Shown: one piece after another, positions 13,773 to 21,478 of the stretch
Layout of the letters: the number at the start of each line of letters is the position of its first letter
Numbering within the stretch: position 1 is the stretch's first letter
Assembly (NCBI RefSeq): GCF_003515065.1
Contig: NZ_QXGH01000044.1
Coordinates: 1 to 56,311 of the forward strand
Direction of reading: 5' to 3'
DNA length: 56,311 bases
Source of the DNA: Nocardioides immobilis
GTDB lineage: Bacteria; Actinomycetota; Actinomycetes; Propionibacteriales; Nocardioidaceae
Position numbers and translations under genes: made by a program
Notes under the pieces: generated by a model
What the model was told of the DNA's origin: nothing
The model's database searches: none
The model's input: only the letters and a program-made list of their open reading frames with translations

Positions 13773-15242
13773 TCAGTACGCGCCGCGGCCCATGATGACG
13801 ACGCCGAGGGTGCGCCACAGGATGTTGAGGTCCTGCAGCATCGACCAGTGGTCGACGTAGTAGAGGTCGAGCCGGATGGCGTGCTCCCAGGAGAGGTCCG
13901 AGCGGCCGGAGACCTGCCAGAGGCCGGTCATGCCGGGGCGCACGTGGAGCCGGCGCCGGGCGGCGACGTCGTAGCGCGCCACCTCGTGGGGGAGCGGCGG
14001 GCGCGGGCCGACCAGGCTCATGTCGCCGCGGACGACGTTCCACAGCTGCGGGAGCTCGTCGAGGGAGAAGCGACGCAGCCACCGGCCGGGCTTGGTGATC
14101 CGGGGGTCGTGCGCCATCTTGAACAGGCCGCCGTCGTAGCCCGTCGCCACGTGGAGGGCCGCGAGCAGGTCCTCGGCGTCGACGACCATCGTGCGGAACT
14201 TCGCGCAGCGGAACGGCACGCCCTGGCGTCCCACCCGTGACTGCTGGAAGAGGACCGTGCCGCCGTCGTGCAGCTTGATCCGCAGCGCGATGAAGAGGAA
14301 CAGCGGGCTGAAGGCGACCAGCAGGCCGAGGGCACCGACGACGTCGAAGGTGCGCTTGCCGATGCGGGTGGCCTGCGCCCACGCCGGCGCACCGAGGTGC
14401 ATCAGCGGGAGCCCGCCGACCGGACGGAAGGAGGCACGGTCGCTGATCGTGATGCCGGTGGCGCTCTGGGCGACGACGACGTCGATGCCGCGCTCCTCGA
14501 GCTGCCAGACCTTCTCCTGGAGGTCCTGCGCGGAGGTCGACCCGCCGCCGGCGAACAGGATCACCTGGGCCTCGGACTGCAGGGCGGCGCGCGCGACGTC
14601 GTCGGTCGTGCCGACCACGGGTACGCCGCCGACGGTGTGGCTGGCGTCGCCGGGCGGGGTCACCGCACCGATCACGCGGTAGCCCAGCCATGCCGTGCGG
14701 TCGAGCACGCCGTGGATGTCGTCGACGTGCTCTGGTGACCCGGCGATGAGGACCGGTACGCCGAGGTGGCCGGCGCTGCGGGCTCGTTGGAGCAGCTTGC
14801 GCGCTCCCCAGCGGGAGAGCAGGAGGCCGGGCACGCCGAGGGTGAAGAGCAGCAGGAAGAACCCGCGGGAGACGTCGGCCTGGGTGATGAACAGGATGAG
14901 GGCCAGCAGCCCGGTGTGGGCGAGGCTCGCGTTGAGGACCCGCTTGTACTCGTCGCTGCCGCCGCCGAGCACCTGCCGCCGGTAGCCGCCGCCCAAGGCG
15001 ATGACCATGGCCCAGCCGAGCACGAGCAGCGGTCCGGTCGTGGAGCCGGCGAGGTCGTCGTGGGCCTGCGGGTCGAAGAGCGGCATGCCGTCCTCGAGGA
15101 ACGAGGAGAGGCCGGCGGCCGTCGCGATCACGGCGCTGTCGAGCAGGATCAGGGCGCCAGGGAGGAACCGGAGGGAGCGACTCGCAGGGCGGGCCAGCGC
15201 CTCGCGGCGCAAGGCAGCAGTGTGTCCGATCACTGCCGTCAC
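13773..15242 (-). CDS. Polyprenyl-phosphate sugar-1-phosphate transferase (WbaP/Wcaj type)
   Basis: This 489-residue membrane enzyme begins polysaccharide synthesis by transferring a sugar-phosphate from a UDP-sugar to undecaprenyl phosphate. The N-terminal half has about four transmembrane helices (30-160), then a CoA-binding-like domain with VLIAGSPEHV. The C-terminal catalytic domain starts near KRTFDVVGALGLLVAFSPLF and carries FRCAKFRTM, FSLDELPQLWNVVRGDMSLVGPRP and RPGMTGLWQVSGRSDL, the signature of the bacterial sugar transferase family. The GTG start at 15242 follows GAGGTG. The sugar donor cannot be told; UDP-glucose or UDP-galactose are likely given galE and ugd nearby. Confidence 0.92.
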   Translation of the reverse strand: MTAVIGHTAALRREALARPASRSLRFLPGALILLDSAVIATAAGLSSFLEDGMPLFDPQAHDDLAGSTTGPLLVLGWAMVIALGGGYRRQVLGGGSDEYKRVLNASLAHTGLLALILFITQADVSRGFFLLLFTLGVPGLLLSRWGARKLLQRARSAGHLGVPVLIAGSPEHVDDIHGVLDRTAWLGYRVIGAVTPPGDASHTVGGVPVVGTTDDVARAALQSEAQVILFAGGGSTSAQDLQEKVWQLEERGIDVVVAQSATGITISDRASFRPVGGLPLMHLGAPAWAQATRIGKRTFDVVGALGLLVAFSPLFLFIALRIKLHDGGTVLFQQSRVGRQGVPFRCAKFRTMVVDAEDLLAALHVATGYDGGLFKMAHDPRITKPGRWLRRFSLDELPQLWNVVRGDMSLVGPRPPLPHEVARYDVAARRRLHVRPGMTGLWQVSGRSDLSWEHAIRLDLYYVDHWSMLQDLNILWRTLGVVIMGRGAY

Positions 15243-15305
15243 GTGATCACCTCAGCTGTCGTTTCGTCGCGGGGACTACTGATGGTGCTTTCCCCTGGCC
15301 GACAT

Positions 15306-15323
15306 GCAGGTCCAACGACCTGC
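15306..15323. promoter_or_regulatory. Inverted repeat GCAGGTC-CAAC-GACCTGC upstream of the sugar transferase
   Basis: Perfect 7-bp arms lie 64 bp upstream of the sugar transferase start and about 94 bp from the divergent amidase. It could be an operator or a leader hairpin. A GTCTAGAC palindrome lies at about 15355-15362 in the same region. Confidence 0.3.
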
Positions 15324-15416
15324 CTATTGATGGGTTACACCTTGCAGGGTTTTGTCTAGACCGGCGGCGTTTTGGCCAGAATCGCCACCTCAGATACCGC
15401 CGATCTCGAGACGCCG

Positions 15417-15431
15417 TAGGGTCGTTCTCCC
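15417..15431 (+). promoter_or_regulatory. -10 box (TAGGGT) before the amidase
   Basis: TAGGGT at 15417-15422 lies 9 nt before ATG 15432. The promoter therefore looks intact although the gene is frameshifted. Confidence 0.35.
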
Positions 15432-16324
15432 ATGATTCGCGCTCCGCACCCGATCCTGCGATTCGTGCGCGTGGTGATCTTGATCGCGTTGCTCGTCCCC
15501 GTCGGTCTGGTGGCAACAGCGTGCTCGGACCCGACGGGGAACACCGGCCCGGGGGCGTCGAGCGAAGCGCCTGAGCCAGGCACCTCGACCGGTCATCCGT
15601 CCGGTCCCCGCTCCACCGTGACCGCCCCCACGGTCGATCCCGCGCTGCCGCTGGCGGGCCGGGTCGTCGTACTCGATCCTGGGCACCAGCTCGGGAACGC
15701 CGCGTTCCCCGCCGAGGTGAACAGCCCGTCGACGCGGGCGGGTTCACCAAGCCTTGCAACACGACAGGGACCGCGACCGACGGGGGCTATCCGGAGGCGA
15801 CGCTCACCTGGGAAGTGGCGAGGGCAGCGCGGCAGGCGCTGCAGGGACTCGGGGCCCGGGTCCTGCTGACCCGGTCGACGAACGACGCGAGCGGGTGGGG
15901 CCCGTGCATCGACGAGCGGGGTCGCGCGGGCAACCCCGGCCGACCGGGCCCGCCAGCCGACCTGAAGGTCAGCATCCACGCGGACGGCACCTACGCAGGC
16001 GGTGCCCACGGGTTCCACGTCATCGCGCCGGAGTCGCGAGCGCCGTGGACGACCGACATCGCCGCGCCGTCGCTGCGGCTGGCCGAGGTGGTCAGGGACG
16101 CGCTGGTCGCGGAGGGGCTGGCGCCGTCGACGTACGCCGGCAGCGACGGGATCGACGTCCGTGGGGACCTCGGCACGCTGAACCTGGCCGACATCCCGAC
16201 CGTCATGGTCGAGCTGGGCAACATGCGCGACCCGGGCGACGCGGTGCTGATGACCAGCGCCGCAGGTCGGAGGGCCTACGCGTCCGCGTTGGCGTCGGCG
16301 ATCGAGCGCTTCCTGGCCTTGTGA
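15432..16324 (+). pseudogene. N-acetylmuramoyl-L-alanine amidase (Amidase_3), frameshifted
   Basis: The first frame encodes a signal peptide with a lipobox-like LVATAC, a Pro/Thr/Ser-rich linker and the start of the amidase domain (GRVVVLDPGHQLGN), then loses homology after AEVNSP. The next frame resumes with DAGGFTKPCNTTG and runs to 16324 with ARVLLTRSTND, DLKVSIHADG, and VMVELGNMRD with its late catalytic Glu. Adding one base near 15730 (CCGTCGAC to CCGGTCGAC) would restore a single frame of about 297 residues. Near 15930-15955 the peptide GNPGRPGPPAD also looks irregular. It would have been a secreted zinc-dependent peptidoglycan hydrolase. A sequencing error is a real alternative to a true pseudogene. 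Confidence 0.75.
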
Positions 16325-16584
16325 GCCGACGAGCGTTGCTCCTTGGTGGGCTTGCGGGAGTGCGTCTGCGCACTGGTGATCGAGTTGCGACGCTTGCCGC
16401 CGTAGTGGCCGCCGTGCGGGCAGGCGCGACCGTACTTCGCCCGACATCGGGCCTTCCTCATCCATCTGCGGAGAGCTCGCATCCGGACCCCGGAACCTTT
16501 CCCCCAGAGAAACTCGCATGCAGGTCGTCCCGAGGGGGCCAAGTCTGCCTCGTGAACCAGCGGATCGCCATCTGGTCTGGACAT
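16276..16584 (-). CDS. Possible small basic protein (unrecognised)
   Basis: A 102-codon minus-strand frame overlaps the amidase 3' end by about 50 bp. The likely expressed part begins at an internal ATG near 16482, just after a GGGGAAAGG-like stretch, and gives about 68 residues. They are rich in Lys, Arg and His (CRAKYGRACPHGGHYGGKRRN), as in nucleic-acid-binding proteins. I do not recognise a family, and it may be chance. Confidence 0.25.
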   Translation of the reverse strand: MSRPDGDPLVHEADLAPSGRPACEFLWGKGSGVRMRALRRWMRKARCRAKYGRACPHGGHYGGKRRNSITSAQTHSRKPTKEQRSSAHKARKRSIADANADA

Positions 16585-16619
16585 TTGCGGTTGCCGGAAG
16601 CGGACTGTCGCCAGGTCGG
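16325..16619. other. Gene-poor stretch between the amidase and gpgS
   Basis: No plus-strand gene is supported here. The only content I see is the doubtful minus-strand basic ORF above. A run near 16480-16560 has lower GC and no hairpin of note. The right edge holds the gpgS promoter. Confidence 0.4.
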
Positions 16620-16632
16620 TAGTGTCGCCGTC
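16620..16632 (+). promoter_or_regulatory. -10 box (TAGTGT) before the gpgS upstream ORF
   Basis: TAGTGT at 16620-16625 precedes ATG 16633 by 7 nt, the spacing seen for leaderless genes in this window, so the short ORF itself would be the leaderless start. Confidence 0.45.
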
Positions 16633-16662
16633 ATGCCCGTCGAATCCTCGGGGTGCGCGTGA
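16633..16662 (+). CDS. Nine-codon upstream ORF (MPVESSGCA) coupled to gpgS
   Basis: ATG 16633 opens nine codons ending in TGA at 16660-16662. The stop overlaps GTG 16659 as GTGA. The internal TCGGGG also lies at a suitable distance to act as the gpgS ribosome binding site. The match in length and overlap to the cupin leader is striking. Translation is not proven. Confidence 0.45.
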   Translation: MPVESSGCA

Positions 16663-17585
16663 GCGGCATCCACACCGCGCACTGGGACGACTGGACGCTC
16701 GACGATCTCCTCGAGGCGAAGGGCGACACCCGGGTCAGCCTGGTCGTTCCGGCGCGCAACGAGGCCGGCACCGTCGGCGGCGTCGTCGGCAGGGTGCGCG
16801 AGCGCCTGGTCGAGACCGTCTCGCTCGTGGACGAGATCGTCGTGATCGACAGCGACTCGACCGATGCGACGTACGACGTCGCGGCCTCCGCCGGTGCCGA
16901 CGTGCACCGCGCATCGGAGATCCGGCCGGACCTCGGCACCCACCCGGGCAAGGGCGAGGCGATGTGGAAGTCGCTCTTCGTGACCGACGGAGACCTCATC
17001 GTGTTCATGGACGCCGACCTGACCGACTGGGACACCCACTTCGTGCCCGGCCTGCTCGGGCCGCTGCTCGCGTGGCCCGAGGTCCAGCTGGTCAAGGGCT
17101 ACTACGAGCGGCCGGGTGAGCAGGGGCCGCTCGACGGCGGCCGGGTCACCGAGCTCGTCGCCAGACCGCTGATCTCGTTGCTGTTCCCCGCGCTGCAGGA
17201 CCTGGTGCAGCCGCTCGCCGGCGAGTGGGCCGTGCGCCGCTCCCACTTCGCGTCGCTGTCGGTGCCGACCGGGTACGCCGTCGAGCTAGCGGCGCTGGTC
17301 GACACCGCCGCCGCACACGGGGCCTCCGCGATCGCGCAGGTCGACCTGGGCACCCGGTCCCACGGCCACCAGCCCCTCCTGGATCTCGGCACCATGGCCG
17401 TGCAGATCCTGGCTGGCGCGCTGGCCCGTGCCGAGTCGGCGCGTCTCGTCTCCGGAGGAGCGCCGGGTCGGCGCATCCTGGAAGGCGCCGACTCGGCGAT
17501 CCTGCGACAGTTCCTGCCGGGACCGGTGCCGTTGGACCGGGTCGTGGAGGTCGTCGAGCGGCCGCCGGCGAAGGGTCTGCTGTGA
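16659..17585 (+). CDS. gpgS: Glucosyl-3-phosphoglycerate synthase (GT81)
   Basis: GpgS transfers glucose from a nucleotide-glucose to 3-phosphoglycerate, the first step to glucosylglycerate and, in mycobacteria, methylglucose lipopolysaccharides. The 308-residue GT-A enzyme has VVPARNEAGTVG at about 29-40, the metal-binding DAD at 118-120 (FMDADLTDW), and KGYYERP and AGEWAVRR further on, as in Rv1208. GTG 16659 is chosen over GTG 16653 because it is coupled to the short upstream ORF and has a spaced GGGG. The stop overlaps the folP2 start, and the gpgS-folP2 pair occurs (in the opposite order number) in M. tuberculosis as Rv1208-Rv1207. Confidence 0.9.
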   Translation: MSGIHTAHWDDWTLDDLLEAKGDTRVSLVVPARNEAGTVGGVVGRVRERLVETVSLVDEIVVIDSDSTDATYDVAASAGADVHRASEIRPDLGTHPGKGEAMWKSLFVTDGDLIVFMDADLTDWDTHFVPGLLGPLLAWPEVQLVKGYYERPGEQGPLDGGRVTELVARPLISLLFPALQDLVQPLAGEWAVRRSHFASLSVPTGYAVELAALVDTAAAHGASAIAQVDLGTRSHGHQPLLDLGTMAVQILAGALARAESARLVSGGAPGRRILEGADSAILRQFLPGPVPLDRVVEVVERPPAKGLL

Positions 17586-18445
17586 CCCTGAAGCTCGGCC
17601 GGCACTCGTTCGCCGACGACGCCACGCTGATGATGGCGATCGTCAACCGCACCCCCGACTCCTTCTACGACCAGGGCGCCACCTGGGCCGAGGACGCCGC
17701 GTTCGCGCGGGTCGCAGCGGTCGTCGAGCAGGGCGCGGAGATCGTCGACATCGGCGGCATCAAGGCGGCGCCGGGCCAGGAGATCTCGGCAGCGGAGGAG
17801 AAGGAACGGGTCGTCGACCTCGTGGCGAGGGTGCGGTCGTCGTACCCGTCGCTCGTGATCTCGGTCGACACCTGGCGCGCCGAGGTGGGCGCGGCCGTCT
17901 GCGCGGCCGGCGCCGACCTGCTCAACGACGCCTGGGGCGGCGCCGACCCGGAGCTGGTCGACGTGGCTGCGGAGCACGGCGCCGCCATCATCTGCACCCA
18001 CACCGGCGGCGTCACGCCGCGCACCCGCCCGTTCCGGATCGAGTACGACGACGTGGTCGCCGCGGCCATCGACGACACCGTCCGCTACGCCGAGCGGGCG
18101 CTCGCCGCGGGCGTGGCGCGGGAGTCGATCGTCATCGACCCGGCCCACGACTTCGGCAAGAACACCTTCCACTCCCTCGAGGTCACCCGCCGGCTCGGGG
18201 AGATGGTCGACACCGGCTGGCCGGTGCTGGTGTCGCTCTCGAACAAGGACTTCGTCGGCGAGACCCTCGACCTGCCGGTCGGGGAGCGGCTGGTCGGCAC
18301 TCTCGCGGCGACGGCGGTGTGCGCGCTCGCGGGCGCCCGGATCTACCGGGTGCACGAGGTCGTGGAGACCCGCCAGGTCGTCGACATGGTGTGGACGATC
18401 GCCGGTCGCCGGCCGCCACAGCGGGCGATCCGGGGGCTGGCATGA
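17582..18445 (+). CDS. folP2: Dihydropteroate synthase homologue FolP2
   Basis: This 287-residue TIM-barrel protein belongs to the dihydropteroate synthase family: MAIVNRTPDSFYD at 18-30, DIGGIKAAPG at 56-65, SVDTWRAEV near 98-106, and a late pterin-site lysine in SLSNKDFVG. The canonical DIGGESTRPG, whose Ser-Thr-Arg segment helps bind p-aminobenzoate and sulfonamides, is replaced by IKAA. Mycobacterial FolP2 next to gpgS has a similar change and has been reported to lack dihydropteroate synthase activity. So this is probably not the main folate enzyme. GTG 17582 overlaps the gpgS stop and the TGA overlaps the next gene as ATGA, showing a tight operon. Confidence 0.88.
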   Translation: MTLKLGRHSFADDATLMMAIVNRTPDSFYDQGATWAEDAAFARVAAVVEQGAEIVDIGGIKAAPGQEISAAEEKERVVDLVARVRSSYPSLVISVDTWRAEVGAAVCAAGADLLNDAWGGADPELVDVAAEHGAAIICTHTGGVTPRTRPFRIEYDDVVAAAIDDTVRYAERALAAGVARESIVIDPAHDFGKNTFHSLEVTRRLGEMVDTGWPVLVSLSNKDFVGETLDLPVGERLVGTLAATAVCALAGARIYRVHEVVETRQVVDMVWTIAGRRPPQRAIRGLA

Positions 18446-18936
18446 AGATCGCTCTGGTGCCGGGTGTGCCGGCGCTGCTGCCGTCGTACTCCTCCATCGA
18501 GGACCCGGTAGCCGACCTGCGGAAGGCCTGCCTCGCGGCGGTGACGGACCTCGGGCCGCGGGTGCGCGTGGTGACCGGCCAGGACCCGGGCCTGCGGGTC
18601 GCCCGCCATCTGGTGGCGGAGGCGGGCGCGGAGGAGTCCGCGGACGAGCCGACCGGCATCCTCGTCGTCGGCAACGGCTCGGCCAAGCGCACGTCCAAGG
18701 CGCCCGGCGACTTCGACGAGCGCGCCGAGGTCTTCGACGACGACCTGCGCCGCGCGCTGCTCGAGCCCCTCCCCACCGCGCTCAGTGCCATCGACGCGCG
18801 GCTGGCCGAGGAGATGTGGGCCGATGTCGAGGGCATCCGAACCCTGGGGGAGCTGCTGACGCCCGCCGACACTGCGGAGGTCGCCTACGACGCGGCGCCG
18901 TACGGCGTGCAGTACTGGGTCATCAGCTGGAGGTAG
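18442..18936 (+). CDS. Class III extradiol dioxygenase (LigB)-like protein
   Basis: The 164-residue protein begins MKIALVPGVPALLPSYSSIEDPVADLR and contains ILVVGNGSAKRTSKAPGDFDERAEVFDDDL near 73-102. This matches an actinobacterial family annotated as class III extradiol ring-cleavage dioxygenase subunit B-like. The histidine ligands of true LigB enzymes are not evident, and it is shorter than the catalytic proteins, so an enzymatic role is doubtful. It is translationally coupled to folP2 (ATGA), which may mean a role with the pterin-like product. Function unknown. Confidence 0.6.
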   Translation: MKIALVPGVPALLPSYSSIEDPVADLRKACLAAVTDLGPRVRVVTGQDPGLRVARHLVAEAGAEESADEPTGILVVGNGSAKRTSKAPGDFDERAEVFDDDLRRALLEPLPTALSAIDARLAEEMWADVEGIRTLGELLTPADTAEVAYDAAPYGVQYWVISWR

Positions 18937-19000
18937 GCCGCTGCACTGCGCTCATCCAGCTTTTCCAGCACAGGTTGCGCGGCACCGCCACACTGGGTCC

Positions 19001-19600
19001 GTGGAGATCAGGAGCCGTGAGATCCCGTCCTGGCAGCAGGCGGCGCTCGCCACGGGCGCGTTCACCGCGCTGCTCTGGGCGATCGAGATCGTCGACACCG
19101 CGAGCGACGACAGCCTGCAACGGCACGGTGTGCAACCGAGGTCGGACGAGGGACTGCTGGGCATCGTGTTCGCGCCGTTCCTCCACGGCGGTTGGGACCA
19201 CATCTCCGCCAACACCGGGCCGGTGCTGGTGCTCGGCTTCCTCACCCTCGCCACCGGCCTGATCCGCGGCCTGGCCGCCACGGCCGTGATCTGGGTCGTC
19301 GGCGGGCTGGGCGTGTGGCTGGTGGCGGGCAGCAACTCCAACCACATCGGTGCGTCGGGCCTGATCTTCGGGTGGATCGTGTACCTGGCGATCCGGGGGA
19401 TCGTGAACAAGCAGCTGTGGGAGATCGCGCTCGGCATCGTCGTGCTGGTCCTGTACGGCGGTGCGTTGTGGGGGGTGCTCCCCGGACAGCCCGGAGTCTC
19501 CTGGCAGGGCCACCTCTTCGGCGCGATCGGGGGCGCGCTGGCGGCGATGCTCCTGACCAACGAGCGGCTGGCTGAGGTCGGAACCCGGCTCAACCGTTAG
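19001..19600 (+). CDS. Rhomboid family intramembrane serine protease
   Basis: The 199-residue polytopic membrane protein has about six hydrophobic segments and all rhomboid motifs: HGGWDHISANTGPVLVLG (the HxxxN region), the nucleophile in HIGASGLIFGW near 117-127, and the catalytic histidine in WQGHLFGAIGGALAA near 169-183. Rhomboids cleave transmembrane substrates within the membrane. GTG 19001 follows the dioxygenase-like gene by 64 bp. The substrate is unknown. Size and motif spacing are normal for short bacterial rhomboids. Confidence 0.9.
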   Translation: MEIRSREIPSWQQAALATGAFTALLWAIEIVDTASDDSLQRHGVQPRSDEGLLGIVFAPFLHGGWDHISANTGPVLVLGFLTLATGLIRGLAATAVIWVVGGLGVWLVAGSNSNHIGASGLIFGWIVYLAIRGIVNKQLWEIALGIVVLVLYGGALWGVLPGQPGVSWQGHLFGAIGGALAAMLLTNERLAEVGTRLNR

Positions 19601-19630
19601 ACCGCCTCTCGCAACGAGCCGGCGCCGCCG

Positions 19631-19644
19631 TACCGTAGCGGTCC
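19631..19644 (+). promoter_or_regulatory. -10 box (TACCGT) before the crotonase-like gene
   Basis: TACCGT at 19631-19636 lies 8 nt before GTG 19645. The 45 bp between the rhomboid stop and this start also hold no ribosome binding site. Confidence 0.4.
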
Positions 19645-20418
19645 GTGAGCGACCTGCTGATCGAGCGCCGTGACGGCGTCCTGGACATCACCTTCAACCG
19701 CCCGCACCGCCGCAACGCGTTCACGCGGGCGATGTACGGCGAGCTCCGGCAGCTCTGGATCGACACGGCCGCCGATCGCGAGGTACGGGTGGTGGTGCTG
19801 CGGGGCGCCGGCGGTCAGGCGTTCGCCGCCGGCAACGAGATCTCCGACTTCGTCGAGACCGACGACGTCGTCGAGTACGAGACCTGGATCCGGGAGATGC
19901 TCGACGGCCTCTTCGCGCTGCCGCAGGTGACCATCGCCGCGATCGACGGCGTGTGCGTCGGCGGCGGCCTCGCCGTGGCCACCAGCTGTGACCTCCGGGT
20001 GGCGACGGCAGCCAGCCGGTTCGGCTACCCGATCGCCCGCACCCTCGGCAACGCGCTGTCGGCACCGGTGCTCTACCGCTGCGCCGCGGTGTTCGGGGAG
20101 TCGCTGACCCGCGAGATGCTGCTGGCGTCGCGGCTGGTCGGCGCCGACCGGGCCTACACCGCGGGTGCCCTGCTGGGCTGCGTCGACGACCGCGACGCGC
20201 TCGACCGGGAGGTGGCCAGCCTGGTGGACGGGATCGTCCAGGCCTCGCCGGTCACGCTGCGGGTCACCAAGGAGCAGCTGCTCGCCCGCGCGCGGGTCGT
20301 CGAGTCGGCGCCCGCCGACGAGGAGCGGGTCCTGCGCGAGGTCTACGGCGGGCCCGACTTCGCCGAGGGCGTGCGGGCGTTCCTGGCCAAGGAGAAGCCG
20401 GTCTTCGGGAAGGACTGA
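19645..20418 (+). CDS. Enoyl-CoA hydratase/isomerase (crotonase) family protein
   Basis: The 257-residue protein has the crotonase fold: FNRPHRRNAFT at 17-27, the first oxyanion segment AFAAGNEISDF at 59-69 and the second in IDGVCVGGGLAVATSCDLR at 100-118. The two glutamates used by classical enoyl-CoA hydratases are both missing. The position after GGG that normally holds Glu144 is Ala110, and the Glu164 equivalent falls at Ile130. The protein should bind an acyl-CoA, but hydration by the standard mechanism is unlikely. It ends 6 bp from the convergent lacI-family gene. Confidence 0.85.
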   Translation: MSDLLIERRDGVLDITFNRPHRRNAFTRAMYGELRQLWIDTAADREVRVVVLRGAGGQAFAAGNEISDFVETDDVVEYETWIREMLDGLFALPQVTIAAIDGVCVGGGLAVATSCDLRVATAASRFGYPIARTLGNALSAPVLYRCAAVFGESLTREMLLASRLVGADRAYTAGALLGCVDDRDALDREVASLVDGIVQASPVTLRVTKEQLLARARVVESAPADEERVLREVYGGPDFAEGVRAFLAKEKPVFGKD

Positions 20419-20424
20419 GGGCGG

Positions 20425-21477
20425 CTACCCGCTCGCTCGCACCACCAGGGCAGGCGGGAAGATCACCCGGATCGGCTGCGGTTCCCGCACACCCTCGATC
20501 TGCTCGAGGAGCAGCCGGGTGGCGTGCTCGGCCATCTCGCCGACCGGGTGGCGGACCGTGGTCAGCGGGGGGTTCGCACGCTCGGCGATCTCGAGGTCGT
20601 CGTAGCCGGTGACGGCGATGTCGTCGGGCACCCGGCGTCCTGCTTCGGCGAGCACGCGCATCGCGCCGATGGCCATCAGGTCGGACGCCACGACGAGGCC
20701 GTCGATCTCGGGGTGCTTCGCGAGCAGCTCGACGGCCGCCTCCTGGCCGCCGACCTCGGTGAAGTTGCCGTAGGCCACGGCGTCGTCGGGCAGCCCCGCG
20801 TCGCGGAGCGTGGACCGCCACCCCTCGAGCCGGTCGATGCCGGCCGCCATGTCCACCGGCCCCGCGATCGTCGCGATCCGGCGGCAGCCCCGGTCGATCA
20901 GCCGCTGGGTGACCAGCCGGGAGCCGGCGGTGTTGTCGGTGTCGACGTACGCCACCTTGTCGGCGCCGGTCCAGGGCCGGCCGACGAACGCACACGGGAG
21001 CGCCAGCGACGCCAGGTGCTCGGCGAGCCGGTCGCCGGAGTGGTGGGAGACGACGATCGCGCCGTCGATGTGGCGACGGCGCAGGTAGCGAAGCATCCGG
21101 CGCTCCTCCTCGCCGGGCCGGGCGAGCAGCAGCACGAGCTGGAGGTCGCGGGGCATGAGCACCCGGTTGACGGACCTCAGGGTGTGGACGAAGAACGGGT
21201 CGGTGAAGACCCGCTCGTCCGGCTCCGGGACGACCAGGGCGACCGAGTCGGTACGGCGGGTCACCAGGCTGCGGGCGGCCGGGTTCGGCGTGTAGCCCAG
21301 GGTCTGGACCGCTGACTCGACCGCGGCGCGTGCGCCGGGGGACACCCGGATGCCGCCGTTGATCGCCCGGGAGGCTGTCGCCCGCGACACCCCCGCGAGA
21401 CGCGCGACCTCGTCGAGCGTAGGCGCGTCGCCCGGCGCGCTTCCGGGGTCGCTCGGCGGCTGGCTCACGCTGGGCAC
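20425..21477 (-). CDS. LacI-family transcriptional repressor
   Basis: The protein has 350 residues with an N-terminal LacI helix-turn-helix (TLDEVARLAGVSRATASRAINGG, about 20-42, followed by the hinge region TPNPAARSL) and a periplasmic-binding-type sugar effector domain ending with DDIAVTGYDDLEIAERANPPLTTVRHP. It is last in an operon of ABC transporter and GH1 genes and probably represses that regulon. The two identical AGCGCT-centred sites at 26236 and 26347 are its likely operators. GTG 21477 starts 1 nt after the GH1 stop; GTG 21468 is an alternative. The effector is probably a beta-glucoside. Confidence 0.93.
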   Translation of the reverse strand: MPSVSQPPSDPGSAPGDAPTLDEVARLAGVSRATASRAINGGIRVSPGARAAVESAVQTLGYTPNPAARSLVTRRTDSVALVVPEPDERVFTDPFFVHTLRSVNRVLMPRDLQLVLLLARPGEEERRMLRYLRRRHIDGAIVVSHHSGDRLAEHLASLALPCAFVGRPWTGADKVAYVDTDNTAGSRLVTQRLIDRGCRRIATIAGPVDMAAGIDRLEGWRSTLRDAGLPDDAVAYGNFTEVGGQEAAVELLAKHPEIDGLVVASDLMAIGAMRVLAEAGRRVPDDIAVTGYDDLEIAERANPPLTTVRHPVGEMAEHATRLLLEQIEGVREPQPIRVIFPPALVVRASG

Positions 21478-21478
21478 G

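Noticed and set aside
15432..16324. Programmed ribosomal frameshift in the amidase
   Set aside because: There is no slippery heptamer or downstream pseudoknot at the shift, and Amidase_3 genes are not known to use frameshifting.
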